This document shows positions 48,401 through 56,322 of a stretch of DNA of 64,000 nt, piece after piece. Position numbers and translations under genes: made by a program. The notes under the pieces were generated by a model, which saw nothing but the letters and a program-made list of their open reading frames with translations, ran no database searches and had not been told where the DNA came from. The stretch lies in NCBI RefSeq assembly GCF_030518235.1, contig NZ_JAULSA010000001.1:1-64000 (forward strand), in the 5' to 3' direction. Positions within the stretch are counted from its first letter, which is position 1, and every line of letters starts with the position of its first letter. Source of the stretch: Saccharibacillus sp. CPCC 101409. GTDB taxonomy: Bacteria; Bacillota; Bacilli; Paenibacillales; Paenibacillaceae.

Positions 48401-49398
48401 GGGGAGGTACGGGCAGCGGGGTTTACTACCGTCTCTCCGTGCTGAAAGTCGAAGAAGGAGCGGCAAGCACGCTGCTCGAAGGGGCGGAATTCAAACTTGA
48501 GCGCGTCAGAAACGGCAAAAGCACCTTGATCGGAAACAACGTAACCGACGCGCAGGGCAAACTCGTCTTTACGAAGCTGCTGTCCGGCGATTACATCCTG
48601 ACGGAAACGAAAGCGCCGAACGGCTATGAACTCGAACTCGACGAGAACGGGCAGCCGCTCGGAATCCCCGTAACGATCAACGGCGCGAACGCGGGAGAAG
48701 ATCTGGTCGTGGAAAAAGAAGTCGCCAATAAAAAAATGCCGGCGACCCCGACCGATCCCGGAACGCCTCCCGTAGATCCGGGCACGCCGCCGACCGATCC
48801 TGGAACACCTCCGGGCCCGGGTACTCCACCGGTCGATCCTCAGCCGCCGGTCAACCCGGGACCTCCGGTCGATCCGGGTCCTCCGGTAACGCCGACTCCG
48901 GAACCGCCGGTACCGGTCCAGCCGACGCCGGAAACGCCGACGCCGAACACGCCGGGACTGATCCTGCCGGAATTTCCGCTTCCGGCGCCGCTGATTAACC
49001 TGCCGGAAGGCGGAACCCCTTCGGGCGGACTCGATGTCGAACCGGCTCCGTCGACGCCGGTCCAGCCGGAACCGACTCCGGTAACGCCCGAACCGGCAGC
49101 CCCTGTCGAGTCGGGTCCGGTTACACCGCCGGATAACGGAATCGAGATTACCGACGAGACGCCGCAGGGCGGTCTGGACGTTACCCCGGACCCAGCGTCC
49201 GTACCGGCCCAACCGTCGCCGGTCTACTCGCCGGACGGATCGGTTCCGGGCGCAGCGGTCGTAATCGAAGGCGGCGTGCTGCCGCAGACGGGCGAAACCG
49301 GCTCTCTGCCGACGCGCGCGGCGGGCTTCGCCCTGCTGCTGCTCGGCCTGACCGGATTCCTGCTCGTACGCAGAAGCGATGCGCAGAAACAGGATTGA
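45466..49398 (+). CDS. LPQTG-anchored multidomain surface adhesin
   Basis: A 1310-residue wall-anchored protein. Signal peptide 1-30; acidic Glu/Ala-rich stretch to about 105. Residues 110-980 contain about six collagen-adhesin-type beta domains, each carrying a motif like IDWTVWINRGQ or VDWKVYYNYGQ and ending Y-x-[IL]-E-Y-x-T; the Lys/Asn/Asp placement suggests isopeptide bonds. A SpaA/Cna-B-like prealbumin domain follows (about 985-1090, LEGAEFKLERV to ILTETKAPNGYEL), then a long Pro/Gly/Thr-rich stalk and the sortase signal LPQTG, a hydrophobic span and a basic tail. ATG 45466 follows GGGGAGGG. Role: attachment, perhaps to plant or host polymers. No sortase gene is in the window. Confidence 0.9.
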   Translation: MRKKMSLLVVGLLLAVQILQGFGFAAGASAEETAAAERAAETSGPEQTETPGQTQGISEPDQAQDHAEEAAPETGGGEEAVDPDAAAQAQEEEVSALAEEEREAAQIKENLLTNVDLKIRNGAGEYVPVDNGVVYDQNAGVEVYYEWALPNGHGYKGGDWFVFRLPEQFVLAGSLSGDLKWGEGSVGTFTIDKDTLEVKMTFNDSIAEYDDVSGTLYAETTFNKQKFTNSTEQTIVFPIGSGEKKVSVKIKPAVDKAIVKKGVFRKDENGKEIAWTIDFNQTLAEVRDARLTDVVPAGLTLQPDSIKVTRLNVNMDGTVTPEGEFTAYKVSKTQDGKDFELTFDSGGIDSAYRVEYSTGVDDGFEGTKKFVNTAVLSGSNTESLSADASVEVTVGRLLDKKMTKYNSETQQVDWKVYYNYGQNRIAAGDAVLKDLFNGTQELVGGTAGIKVSSVNPLGERGEEGKQEIGSSEYSVTPIAGENGQNGFELRFAKEISSAYVIEYSTRAGNPVYNVNKETVVNTVTSGDKSASDQVGIGQVFGIKSYVKANDNYANKTVGWKIELNHNKLPMNGVTITDNFPNSGLELLPDSLVVNKIVNGKVSGKLTLGDDYTLVPAQGGDYAQGFAIAFADTLRDEYSIEYNTRFNLDTLQAGKTFFRNQAVVKWTDEAGQEQSVTTSADFTPNAATLANGSKFGSYNAASKKITWTVNVNYNLKQLAQASIVDTLTNGQSMGVEELNSLRVFEMKIAPGGQISKETEVPKTGYEAAYDKDGGKLTVSFKQPIDTGYILIFDTTLDGAVTTGRIPNTAVLTDGAAAVSKPLTSAVTVVQGGEFVAKTGEQSKEDQDAIDWTVWINRGQSTVDKAVLTDKPSADQVILKDSFKLYAANVAQNGAVTKNADRLLQAGTDYKVDVTVDENGAESFVLGFAKQISTPYVLEYQTLTNAKNGTKVSNALSFIGENVNKVSQETGKEVLVARSSGGGTGSGVYYRLSVLKVEEGAASTLLEGAEFKLERVRNGKSTLIGNNVTDAQGKLVFTKLLSGDYILTETKAPNGYELELDENGQPLGIPVTINGANAGEDLVVEKEVANKKMPATPTDPGTPPVDPGTPPTDPGTPPGPGTPPVDPQPPVNPGPPVDPGPPVTPTPEPPVPVQPTPETPTPNTPGLILPEFPLPAPLINLPEGGTPSGGLDVEPAPSTPVQPEPTPVTPEPAAPVESGPVTPPDNGIEITDETPQGGLDVTPDPASVPAQPSPVYSPDGSVPGAAVVIEGGVLPQTGETGSLPTRAAGFALLLLGLTGFLLVRRSDAQKQD

Positions 49399-49453
49399 AT
49401 ACGGAATCCGCCGCGCGATTTATCGGCTAGCGCATACACGTCCCGATCAAACC

Positions 49454-49498
49454 AAAAACCGCTTCCGAAGTGCGCACACTTCGCGAAGCGGTTTTTTT
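49454..49498. terminator. Bidirectional terminator
   Basis: AAAAACCGCTTC...GAAGCGGTTTTTTT with inner GAAGTG/CACTTC pairing, between the convergent adhesin and response-regulator genes; T runs on both strands. Confidence 0.9.
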
Positions 49499-49547
49499 AT
49501 GGTCCGGACGCATAGAGACGGAAGGGCTTGGGACTTCCGCAGCGAAA

Positions 49548-50735
49548 TCAGCGGAAGTCCGTACGCAGGGCGGCGGGCAGAACGCCCGCGGCCAATTCGC
49601 CCGCGTTCCACTTCGTATACCACTCCGACAGCAGAAGCGGCAGCTCCAGGTCGAGTTCCTGTTCGAACAGCCGCTCCGCCTGCCGGTACTGCTCGTCCAC
49701 CGCGCCCGGGTCGCTCAGCAGCGCGTAAGATTGCAGCAGCCCCAGATGCGCCTGCTCGACGTAAGGGTGCAGGTCCGTCAGCTTTTTGTATTCGGCCGCG
49801 GCTTCGGCGGCCCTGCCGCTTTCCAGCAGAAACAGCCCCAGGGCCAGGCCGTGGTTCAGCTGGACGGCGCGCAGCCGCTGGCGCTCGCCTTCGGCCCAGC
49901 CGTAATCGTAATCGACGAGATAATCGCCGATATAAAGCCGGGCCAGCCGCCGGTGCCCGGAGCAGTTGGCGAAGCCGATCGGCCCCAGCTCGCGGATGCC
50001 GCTTTCGAACCGGTCGATATCGAGTCCGACCTCGCGCAGATGCAGCGTATAGCCTTCTCCGCCGCTGGCATTGGCGATCTCCGCTTCGATCTTGGCCTGC
50101 TTCAGGCACTGGCGGATCTGATAGATCGTCGTATACAAATAAGTGGAAGCTTTCTTGAACGGCAGGTCGGGCCAGAACCGGTGAATCAGATTGTCTTTGC
50201 TGACGAAGCGTTCGCGGTGATGCAGCAGGTAAGCGAACAATTCCTGCGCTCGCGTGGTTCTCCAGCGGAAAGAACCGGCGTCCGCCGGCGCTTCCGGTCC
50301 CGCGTACGGACGCAGCGTCTTGAAGCAGCCGATCGCCGTATCGGCGGCGGACTGAACGGGCTGCGGCTCGTCCGCGCGCCTTATGTTCAGCCGCGAGAGC
50401 GTTTTGGCCAGCCGGGTCTTCTGCACCGGCTTGAGCACGTAATCGAGCGCGTTCAGCTCGAACGCTTCGATCGCGTAGCGGTCGTAGCCGCTCACAAACA
50501 CGATATCCGAATCGGGGCTGGCCTGCTGCATCATTTCCGCCGCCTGCATGCCGTTCAGCTCCGGCATCACGATATCCAGAAAAATAACGTCCGGCTTCAG
50601 CCGGCGCGCCGCTTCCACGGCCGCCGCCGGGTCGGTATACGAATCGACGCTTTCCACGCCGGGCAGATCGCGCAGCAGTTTTTCCATATGCGCAACGGCC
50701 AGTTTTTCGTCGTCGATCAGCAAAGCTTTCACCAT
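49548..50735 (-). CDS. Response regulator with SARP-like output (winged helix plus BTAD)
   Basis: A 395-residue protein. Receiver domain 1-120: LIDDEKLA (acidic pocket), phospho-acceptor Asp in VIFLDIVMPELNG, and the Lys in DYVLKPVQK. Residues 150-235 form a winged-helix output (LFAYLLHHRERFVSKDNLIH), followed by a bacterial transcriptional activation (TPR-like BTAD) domain to the end. This layout is common in Paenibacillus beside large hybrid kinases. ATG 50735 lies nine bases after GAGGTGA; the GTG at 50747 is inside that site. It follows the kinase gene at 50788 on the same strand with a 52-base gap. Confidence 0.85.
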   Translation of the reverse strand: MVKALLIDDEKLAVAHMEKLLRDLPGVESVDSYTDPAAAVEAARRLKPDVIFLDIVMPELNGMQAAEMMQQASPDSDIVFVSGYDRYAIEAFELNALDYVLKPVQKTRLAKTLSRLNIRRADEPQPVQSAADTAIGCFKTLRPYAGPEAPADAGSFRWRTTRAQELFAYLLHHRERFVSKDNLIHRFWPDLPFKKASTYLYTTIYQIRQCLKQAKIEAEIANASGGEGYTLHLREVGLDIDRFESGIRELGPIGFANCSGHRRLARLYIGDYLVDYDYGWAEGERQRLRAVQLNHGLALGLFLLESGRAAEAAAEYKKLTDLHPYVEQAHLGLLQSYALLSDPGAVDEQYRQAERLFEQELDLELPLLLSEWYTKWNAGELAAGVLPAALRTDFR

Positions 50736-50787
50736 AATGGGGTTCACCTCGTTGCATTTTTATCCGAGTCGGGCAACTGCTTATTTT

Positions 50788-53700
50788 TCAGCTTCGGGGG
50801 ATGCGGAACGCGACCGACGTGCCTTCGCCCGGTTTGCTGGCGACGGAAAGGCCCGAGCCGTACAGCCGCTTCAGCCGATGATCCGTATTGCGGATGCCGA
50901 TGCCGCGTCCTTCGACGTGTCCGGGCGCCAGCAGCCCGCGCAGCGTCCGCTCGTCCATGCCCACGCCGTCGTCCTCGACGCGGAACGCGACAGACTCTTC
51001 TTCGGCCTCGATCGAGAGGGACACCCGGCCGCCGCCCGAGCGGCTGAGCACGCCGTGGCGGACCGCGTTCTCCACCAGCGGCTGAATGCAGAGCGGCGGC
51101 AAAGTCATCCCGGGATCGACGCTTTCGTCGATCGATACTTCGATGCTCAGCCGGTCCTCGAAGCGCATTTGTTCGATATACAGATAAGATTGGACCAGCT
51201 CAAGCTCGCGTTCGAGCGGGACGAGCGGCTGCGCGTTCCAGTAATCGAAGCTGATCTTCAGATAAGAACCGAACGCTTCGATCGTTTCGTTCATCCGGTC
51301 GAGATCGATCCCGCTCAGCGCCGTAATCGAATTCAGGGCGTTGAACAGGAAATGCGGCTGGATCTGCGCCTGGAGATAAGCGGCTTCGAGATTCAGGCGC
51401 TCGCCGACCGCGCGCTTGAGATCGGTCAGCGCTTTGACGCGGTGGGTCAGCTCCAGCGAATCGACCGGCTTGACGATATAATCGCTCGCGCCGGCCGCGA
51501 AGCCGGAATAAATATCTTCCGGCCGCCCGCGCGCGGTCAGCAGAAGGATCGGCAGTTCCGCTCTCGAATAGCGTTCCCGGATGCGCGCGGCCAGCTCGTA
51601 GCCGGACATCTGCGGCATCATCACGTCGGCGATGACCAGGTCCCACGGCCCGCCGCCGAGCTTCTCCAGCGCTTCGGCTCCGCTGAGCACGGCGGTCATC
51701 CGGTAGCGGTCCTGCGGGAGAATGCCGCGCAGCACGCGCAGGTTTACCGGGTCGTCGTCGACGGCCAGGATATTCGGCAGTTCGCCCCGCGGAACGTCCG
51801 GCTGCGCCGAAGCGGCGTTCGGTCCGCCCGGCCGGGAATCTTGAATGACCGTGTGTCCAATGCCGCCCGCCTCGCCCGGCGGTTCGCCGCCGAAGTCCGG
51901 CAGCGCTTCTTCCGCGGCGGAAGATTCCGCCAGCGGCAGCGAGAAGAAGAAGACCGAGCCTTCTCCGGGCACGGATTCGACGCCCAGTTCACCGCCGTGC
52001 AGTTCGGCCAGGCTGCGGCTGATGCTCAGACCCAGACCGATGCCTCCGCCCGCGGCGGCCAGCAGCGGATCGCCCTGTTCGTAAGGCGCGAAGATGCGCG
52101 CCCGTTCTTCCGAGCCGATGCCGGCCCCGGTATCCGAGACCCGGATCTCGGCGCGTCCGCCGATCAGCCGCGCGTCCACCGCCACCCGGCCGGATGTCGT
52201 GAACTTGATCGCATTGTGCACGAGGTTGAACAGAATCTGCGTCAGCCGTTTCTCGTCGGCTTGAACCGCCGGGAAGTCGGCGGGGATATTCTGCTCGAGC
52301 GTCAGCGCTTTGCCCGCCGACGTATAGCGCAGCATATCGAGCACGCCGGCGGCCGTCGATTGTACCTTGACGGGCTCGCGGCGCAGGATCAGCCGGTTCT
52401 CGCGCAGCTGCGAGACGTCGAGCAGATCGCCGAGCAGCAGCGCCATGCGCCGCCCGACCTGCGTCAGCAGCAGCAGGTCTTTGCGCGAGCGTTCCGTCAG
52501 CGCGTTTCCTTCGCCGCGCAGCACGCCGTCCGCGATATTGATCATGCCGTGCAGCGGCGTTCTCAGCTCGTGCGACGTGTTGGCGAGAAAGTCGTCCTTG
52601 GTCTTGTTCGCGCGCTGCAGCCGGTCCGTCAGTTCGACCAGCGCTTCGTTATTGCGGAAGTAACGCCCGATGCCGAATACGACCGTGCTGAGGAACGCGA
52701 TCAGAATATCGAAAGCGTAGAAGCCGGAATCGGCGATCCCCGTATTTTTGAATCCGCCCCAGACGAGATTGGAAGCCAGGCTGCCCGCGGCCACCAGCAG
52801 GAACACCGCGTCGCGGTCTTTCTCGATCACATACCGGATCAGCAGAAACGGCACGACGATCGGCGCGATCAGCGTCATGAGACTGAATAGGCCCATATTG
52901 ACGGTGATGAGCACCCACTGAATCGGGGCAAGGATAATAAACGCGCTGTAGAGGGCGGCCGGCACGAAATACAAGCGGTAAAATTTTTGCCTGGTCCGCT
53001 CCACGCAGAACGATACGGTCAGCTTCAGCATCAGCGCGGTCATCGCGTTGAACGCGACCAGGACCGTTTTCTTCGCTTCGACGAAATCCAGCGGGATCGC
53101 CGCCAGCAGAATCTTGTCCTCGTCCAGCGAAAGCCCGAACAGGGCCGCGATCAGCAGCAGCGTAAACCACAGGAACAACCGGTTTTTGCGGCTGAACAAA
53201 TAGATGATTCCGATATAGACGGCGTGCAGCAGCAGGACGGCGAGCGTAATCAGCTGCATGCCGACGTTGTAGGTGCGCTCGGAATTGACGGCGTGGGATT
53301 CGCCGAACTTGATCGAGCGGGCGATGCCGCCGCGCAGCGGATTCTCGAAGTTCGAGACTTCGATCATCAGGTCGATTTCCGCCGCTTGCGGCAGAGTGAA
53401 CAGCGCGGCGTTGACCTCCGCTTCGTGTCCGGCTGCCGTTTTAGACGTTCGGCCCAGTCCTTCCTCGACCTGCCCGTTCATATACAGGCGAAACGAAGTC
53501 TGAATATCTTTAATCATCAGTTTGTACGACGCGCCGCCGCGGTCTCCGAGCAGGATGCGCAGCCGATAGGTGCCGTAGCCGTTCGTTTTGGAACCGTCCG
53601 GAGCGGTGACGCCGCCCCAATTGCCCGGAACGTTCAGCAAAGCGGGGGCGGCGGCGGAATCGCCCGCGGGATCGGAGGCGATAAAGCGCTCCGGGTAAAA

Positions 53701-53919
53701 TTCCCATTCTCCGTCGAGCGTCAGCGTATGACGTTCGTCCAGCGCGGCTTCGCGCAGATCGATGACTCCCTGCCGCGCCTGGGGCTGATTGTGCATGCCG
53801 TAAGGATTGGTCAATACAAGCCGGAGACCGGCAAGAAACAACAGCAGAAAAAAGAGCAGCAGCGCCACGGACGTTTTGGTGGTGAGGGCGGGCCGCCGTT
53901 TGGAGATTGAAGTTCTCAT
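50788..53919 (-). CDS. Hybrid sensor with two histidine-kinase modules
   Basis: A 1043-residue membrane sensor. A first membrane span (17-37) and an extracytoplasmic galactose-binding-like domain (about 50-215, DGEWEFYPERF, LNVPGNWGG) precede seven helices (220-400): the 7TMR-DISM layout. Then HisKA with phospho-His in FLANTSHELRTPLHG, HATPase (VHNAIKFT, DTGAGI), a receiver (ILAVDDDPVNLRVL, phospho-Asp in LVIADVMMPQMSG), and a second kinase of the LytS/YesM type: LQAQIQPHFLFNALNSI plus HATPase (PLVENAVRHG, DDGVGM). Two complete kinases in one chain joined by a receiver allow internal phosphorelay. Ligand likely a carbohydrate. Its gene precedes the SARP-like regulator gene. Confidence 0.85.
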   Translation of the reverse strand: MRTSISKRRPALTTKTSVALLLFFLLLFLAGLRLVLTNPYGMHNQPQARQGVIDLREAALDERHTLTLDGEWEFYPERFIASDPAGDSAAAPALLNVPGNWGGVTAPDGSKTNGYGTYRLRILLGDRGGASYKLMIKDIQTSFRLYMNGQVEEGLGRTSKTAAGHEAEVNAALFTLPQAAEIDLMIEVSNFENPLRGGIARSIKFGESHAVNSERTYNVGMQLITLAVLLLHAVYIGIIYLFSRKNRLFLWFTLLLIAALFGLSLDEDKILLAAIPLDFVEAKKTVLVAFNAMTALMLKLTVSFCVERTRQKFYRLYFVPAALYSAFIILAPIQWVLITVNMGLFSLMTLIAPIVVPFLLIRYVIEKDRDAVFLLVAAGSLASNLVWGGFKNTGIADSGFYAFDILIAFLSTVVFGIGRYFRNNEALVELTDRLQRANKTKDDFLANTSHELRTPLHGMINIADGVLRGEGNALTERSRKDLLLLTQVGRRMALLLGDLLDVSQLRENRLILRREPVKVQSTAAGVLDMLRYTSAGKALTLEQNIPADFPAVQADEKRLTQILFNLVHNAIKFTTSGRVAVDARLIGGRAEIRVSDTGAGIGSEERARIFAPYEQGDPLLAAAGGGIGLGLSISRSLAELHGGELGVESVPGEGSVFFFSLPLAESSAAEEALPDFGGEPPGEAGGIGHTVIQDSRPGGPNAASAQPDVPRGELPNILAVDDDPVNLRVLRGILPQDRYRMTAVLSGAEALEKLGGGPWDLVIADVMMPQMSGYELAARIRERYSRAELPILLLTARGRPEDIYSGFAAGASDYIVKPVDSLELTHRVKALTDLKRAVGERLNLEAAYLQAQIQPHFLFNALNSITALSGIDLDRMNETIEAFGSYLKISFDYWNAQPLVPLERELELVQSYLYIEQMRFEDRLSIEVSIDESVDPGMTLPPLCIQPLVENAVRHGVLSRSGGGRVSLSIEAEEESVAFRVEDDGVGMDERTLRGLLAPGHVEGRGIGIRNTDHRLKRLYGSGLSVASKPGEGTSVAFRIPRS

Positions 53920-54172
53920 ACTCCTACTTTAATCTCGATATACCGGCGAATCCACCTTTTATTTTTCGAATAAAGCGGTAAAATCAAGGAGATTTAAGGC
54001 TCCGATTCTTCCATTTATCACTGCGGGGGCGTTTTTTGCCTTTTTCTTCATAATCTGCTGTCGCCATTTTGTTAAAGTTGCAGTATACTGATACGGAATG
54101 CCCGGGTTCATGAATCGAAGTCTTACCGTGGTGCGATTAGTGAACGCGGTGCGTATCTTGTGAGCAGGTCCG
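53920..54172. other. Intergenic region between divergent genes
   Basis: Promoters for the hybrid kinase and the DUF2294 gene must lie here. A TATACT at 54085-54090 could be a -10 for the DUF2294 gene; no clear -35 accompanies it. No gene seen. Confidence 0.35.
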
Positions 54173-54871
54173 GTGCTACATATGAATGAAAAAGAAATCG
54201 TAAGCCAGGCGACGAGCTACGTTGCCAAGCTGCTGCGAGCCCGGTTCGGCAAAGGACCTGAATCGATCGGCGTCTTCCTGTCCGACAAGTGCATTATGTT
54301 TCACTTGCGGAATTTTATGGGTCCCGTCGAACAGTTTCTGCTGACTCAGGAGGAAGAGAAGGCGTTTCGCCACACGCGTGAACTTCTGATGGAGTCGCTG
54401 CTGCCGGAAATGAAGATTTACCTGAAGGAAATTGCCGGACTCGGCATTTCCGAGTTTTACTACGATTGGGGGCTGCACAACGCCTCCGGAATGATTGTCG
54501 GCCTGATCCAGCCCATCCCCGGCGAACCGTCGGCGGATTACGAAGGCAAGGAACTGCTGCACGCGCAGATTGCGCAGGTGACGGCCGAGATCCAGAAAAC
54601 CCCCGAATACATGGACTCCTGGTGGGTCGCTCCCCGGGCGCTCGCGGTCTTTAGACAGGGTATAACCTTACTGCTGGAAAAAGAAATGGTCGAGCTGGGT
54701 TATTCGGAAGTCCTCAAAGCGGCCAAGCGCCGTCTGGAAAAACGCAAGCTGGAGCAGGAAGTCGAAGCGGGCGAAATTCTGGACAAAACGGTGACGGACG
54801 TGTATGTGGACTGGGACTTCGATCGGGACAGAAGCATTGCGGTTTACATATTCAAGGAAGACGTGCGATGA
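54173..54871 (+). CDS. Second DUF2294 (MpsC-like) protein
   Basis: A 232-residue paralogue of the 44566 protein: LLRARFGKGPESIGVFLSD, FRHTRELLMESLLPEM, then YMDSWWVAPRALAVFRQG and LEKEMVELGYSEVLKAAKRR. Both domains are kept, and the C-terminal DVYVDWDF matches EIYVDWNF in the other. GTG 54173 (five bases after AGCAGG) and ATG 54182 are both possible. The two copies lie about 10 kb apart, either side of the adhesin and two-component genes. Function unknown; not beside mpsAB genes. Confidence 0.75.
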   Translation: MLHMNEKEIVSQATSYVAKLLRARFGKGPESIGVFLSDKCIMFHLRNFMGPVEQFLLTQEEEKAFRHTRELLMESLLPEMKIYLKEIAGLGISEFYYDWGLHNASGMIVGLIQPIPGEPSADYEGKELLHAQIAQVTAEIQKTPEYMDSWWVAPRALAVFRQGITLLLEKEMVELGYSEVLKAAKRRLEKRKLEQEVEAGEILDKTVTDVYVDWDFDRDRSIAVYIFKEDVR

Positions 54872-54966
54872 ATCAAAGCATATAAGCGTTGAAGCGTCAT
54901 CGTATCAACAGCCGAATAGGTTTCGGTAACGATTCAGACATCCAGGTCGATGCGCTGATTAATCGG

Positions 54967-55012
54967 GCCGAAGAAAGGGTGGGAATCCACCTTTTCTTCG
55001 GCTTATTTTTTT
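54967..55012 (+). terminator. Terminator hairpin abutting the next ribosome site
   Basis: GCCGAAGAAA GGGTGG...CCACC TTTTCTTCGGC then TTATTTTTTT. The T run ends directly at the GGAAGG of the receiver gene, so this hairpin ends the DUF2294 transcript or acts as an attenuator for the gene that follows. Confidence 0.85.
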
Positions 55013-55018
55013 GGAAGG

Positions 55019-55438
55019 ATGGTCGAAAAGTTGCCGGAACAACCGCTGCAAGTCCTATACGTCGAAGATGATCGTTCAAGCATGCTGCTGATGCGGCATA
55101 TTTTCAGAAAGAAGCTGCCCGGGATTGAGCTTTTGGAAGCCGCAACGGCCGAAGAAGGCGTGGCGATCGCCCGGAGCACTTTTCCTGCTTTGATCCTGAC
55201 CGATATTTACCTGCCCGGATTGGACGGATTCGCCATGATTCAAAAGATGCGCGAGTACCCGGAAACGCGGAATATTCCGCTCTGGGCCGTCAGCGCCAGC
55301 GTGATGAAAGCCGATCTCGACAAAGGCGAACAAGCCGGCTTCGAGCGCTATATCCGCAAGCCGATCTCGACGCGCGTCCTGGTGGCGCTGCTCGAAGAGC
55401 GGCTCGGTTCGAAGAAAGAAACGGGGAACGAAATATGA
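55019..55438 (+). CDS. Single-domain response regulator (CheY-like)
   Basis: A 139-residue stand-alone receiver: LYVEDDRSSMLLMRHIF (acidic pocket), phospho-acceptor Asp in ALILTDIYLPGLDG, WAVSAS (switch Ser) and YIRKPIS (Lys). No output domain follows, as in Spo0F or CheY. It may act in a phosphorelay or with the nearby hybrid kinase. GGAAGG directly touches the ATG at 55019, which is too close. TTG 55031 is an alternative start, 12 bases away, and the receiver fold begins soon after. Cognate kinase unknown. Confidence 0.85.
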   Translation: MVEKLPEQPLQVLYVEDDRSSMLLMRHIFRKKLPGIELLEAATAEEGVAIARSTFPALILTDIYLPGLDGFAMIQKMREYPETRNIPLWAVSASVMKADLDKGEQAGFERYIRKPISTRVLVALLEERLGSKKETGNEI

Positions 55439-55482
55439 TTCCCGGAATCCGCCGGCGGCGGGCGGAAGATCCGTCCGGACAG

Positions 55483-55516
55483 AAGGAAGAAGCGAAGAGG
55501 CTTCTTCCTTTTTTTT
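55483..55516 (+). terminator. Intrinsic terminator
   Basis: AAGGAAGAAGC GAAGAG GCTTCTTCCTT followed by T run. Confidence 0.9.
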
Positions 55517-55617
55517 GCCGTCCGATTTTCGGATTTGTCTATCCGGTTTTGCCGCGAGCTGTGATACAATGCTAAAGCGCGCACGGGGACGAACCCGCTC
55601 GCAGGCAGGAGGATTGG

Positions 55618-56256
55618 ATGAATAAAGTTCCTTTTATCGCCGTGGAAGGACCGATCGGAGCCGGCAAGACGACGCTCGCGACGATGCTGGCCGCGGAATT
55701 GAATATGCCCGTATTGAAAGAAATCGTCGAAGAGAATCCTTTTCTGGGCAAGTTCTACCAGAACATCGACGAGTGGAGCTTTCAACTGGAAATGTTTTTT
55801 TTGTGCAACCGCTACAAACAGCTCGGAGACGCGGGGGCGCAGCTGACGGCAAGCGGGAAGCCGCTCGTTTCCGATTACCACATTTATAAGAACCTGATCT
55901 TCTCCGAGCGCACGCTCAAAGGAAAAGAACGCGACAAATACCGGCAGATCTATCACGTGCTGACCGACGACCTCGTCAAGCCGGGCGTTATCGTGTATAT
56001 CCGGGCGAGCCTGGATACGCTGCTGGCGCGGATCGCGGGGCGCGGGCGTTCGTTCGAGCAGGATATGGACCGCGCTTATCTGGAGCAGCTGATCGAAGAC
56101 TACGAGTCGGCCATGGCTTCGCTGGCGGTCACCGAACCGCAGACGCGCATCATCACGGTCGACGGGGACGCCGTCGATTTCGTCGCGAATCCGAAGCAGT
56201 TCGAAGACATCGCGGCCCAGGTCAGGGAATGGATGGGAAGCGGACAGGTCCGCTGA
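55618..56256 (+). CDS. dgk: Deoxynucleoside kinase, deoxyguanosine-kinase type
   Basis: A 212-residue cytoplasmic kinase of the Bacillus Dgk/Dck family. Walker A VEGPIGAGKTTLA (residues 8-20), EEnPFLGKFYQN, the substrate-site W/F in EWSFQLEMFFL, and SDYHIYKNLIF, where DRS of the sister enzyme is replaced by SDY, as in dGK. The lid Arg residues appear in RIAGRGRSFE. It phosphorylates purine deoxynucleosides for salvage. ATG 55618 follows GGAGG. The related dck gene follows 66 bases later, as in Bacillus subtilis. Confidence 0.85.
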   Translation: MNKVPFIAVEGPIGAGKTTLATMLAAELNMPVLKEIVEENPFLGKFYQNIDEWSFQLEMFFLCNRYKQLGDAGAQLTASGKPLVSDYHIYKNLIFSERTLKGKERDKYRQIYHVLTDDLVKPGVIVYIRASLDTLLARIAGRGRSFEQDMDRAYLEQLIEDYESAMASLAVTEPQTRIITVDGDAVDFVANPKQFEDIAAQVREWMGSGQVR

Positions 56257-56322
56257 TTACATTGCCGCCGGCGGGCCGATACGGACCGGGCGGAGCAAGC
56301 TATTGAAGAAGGAGTCCTGTTT

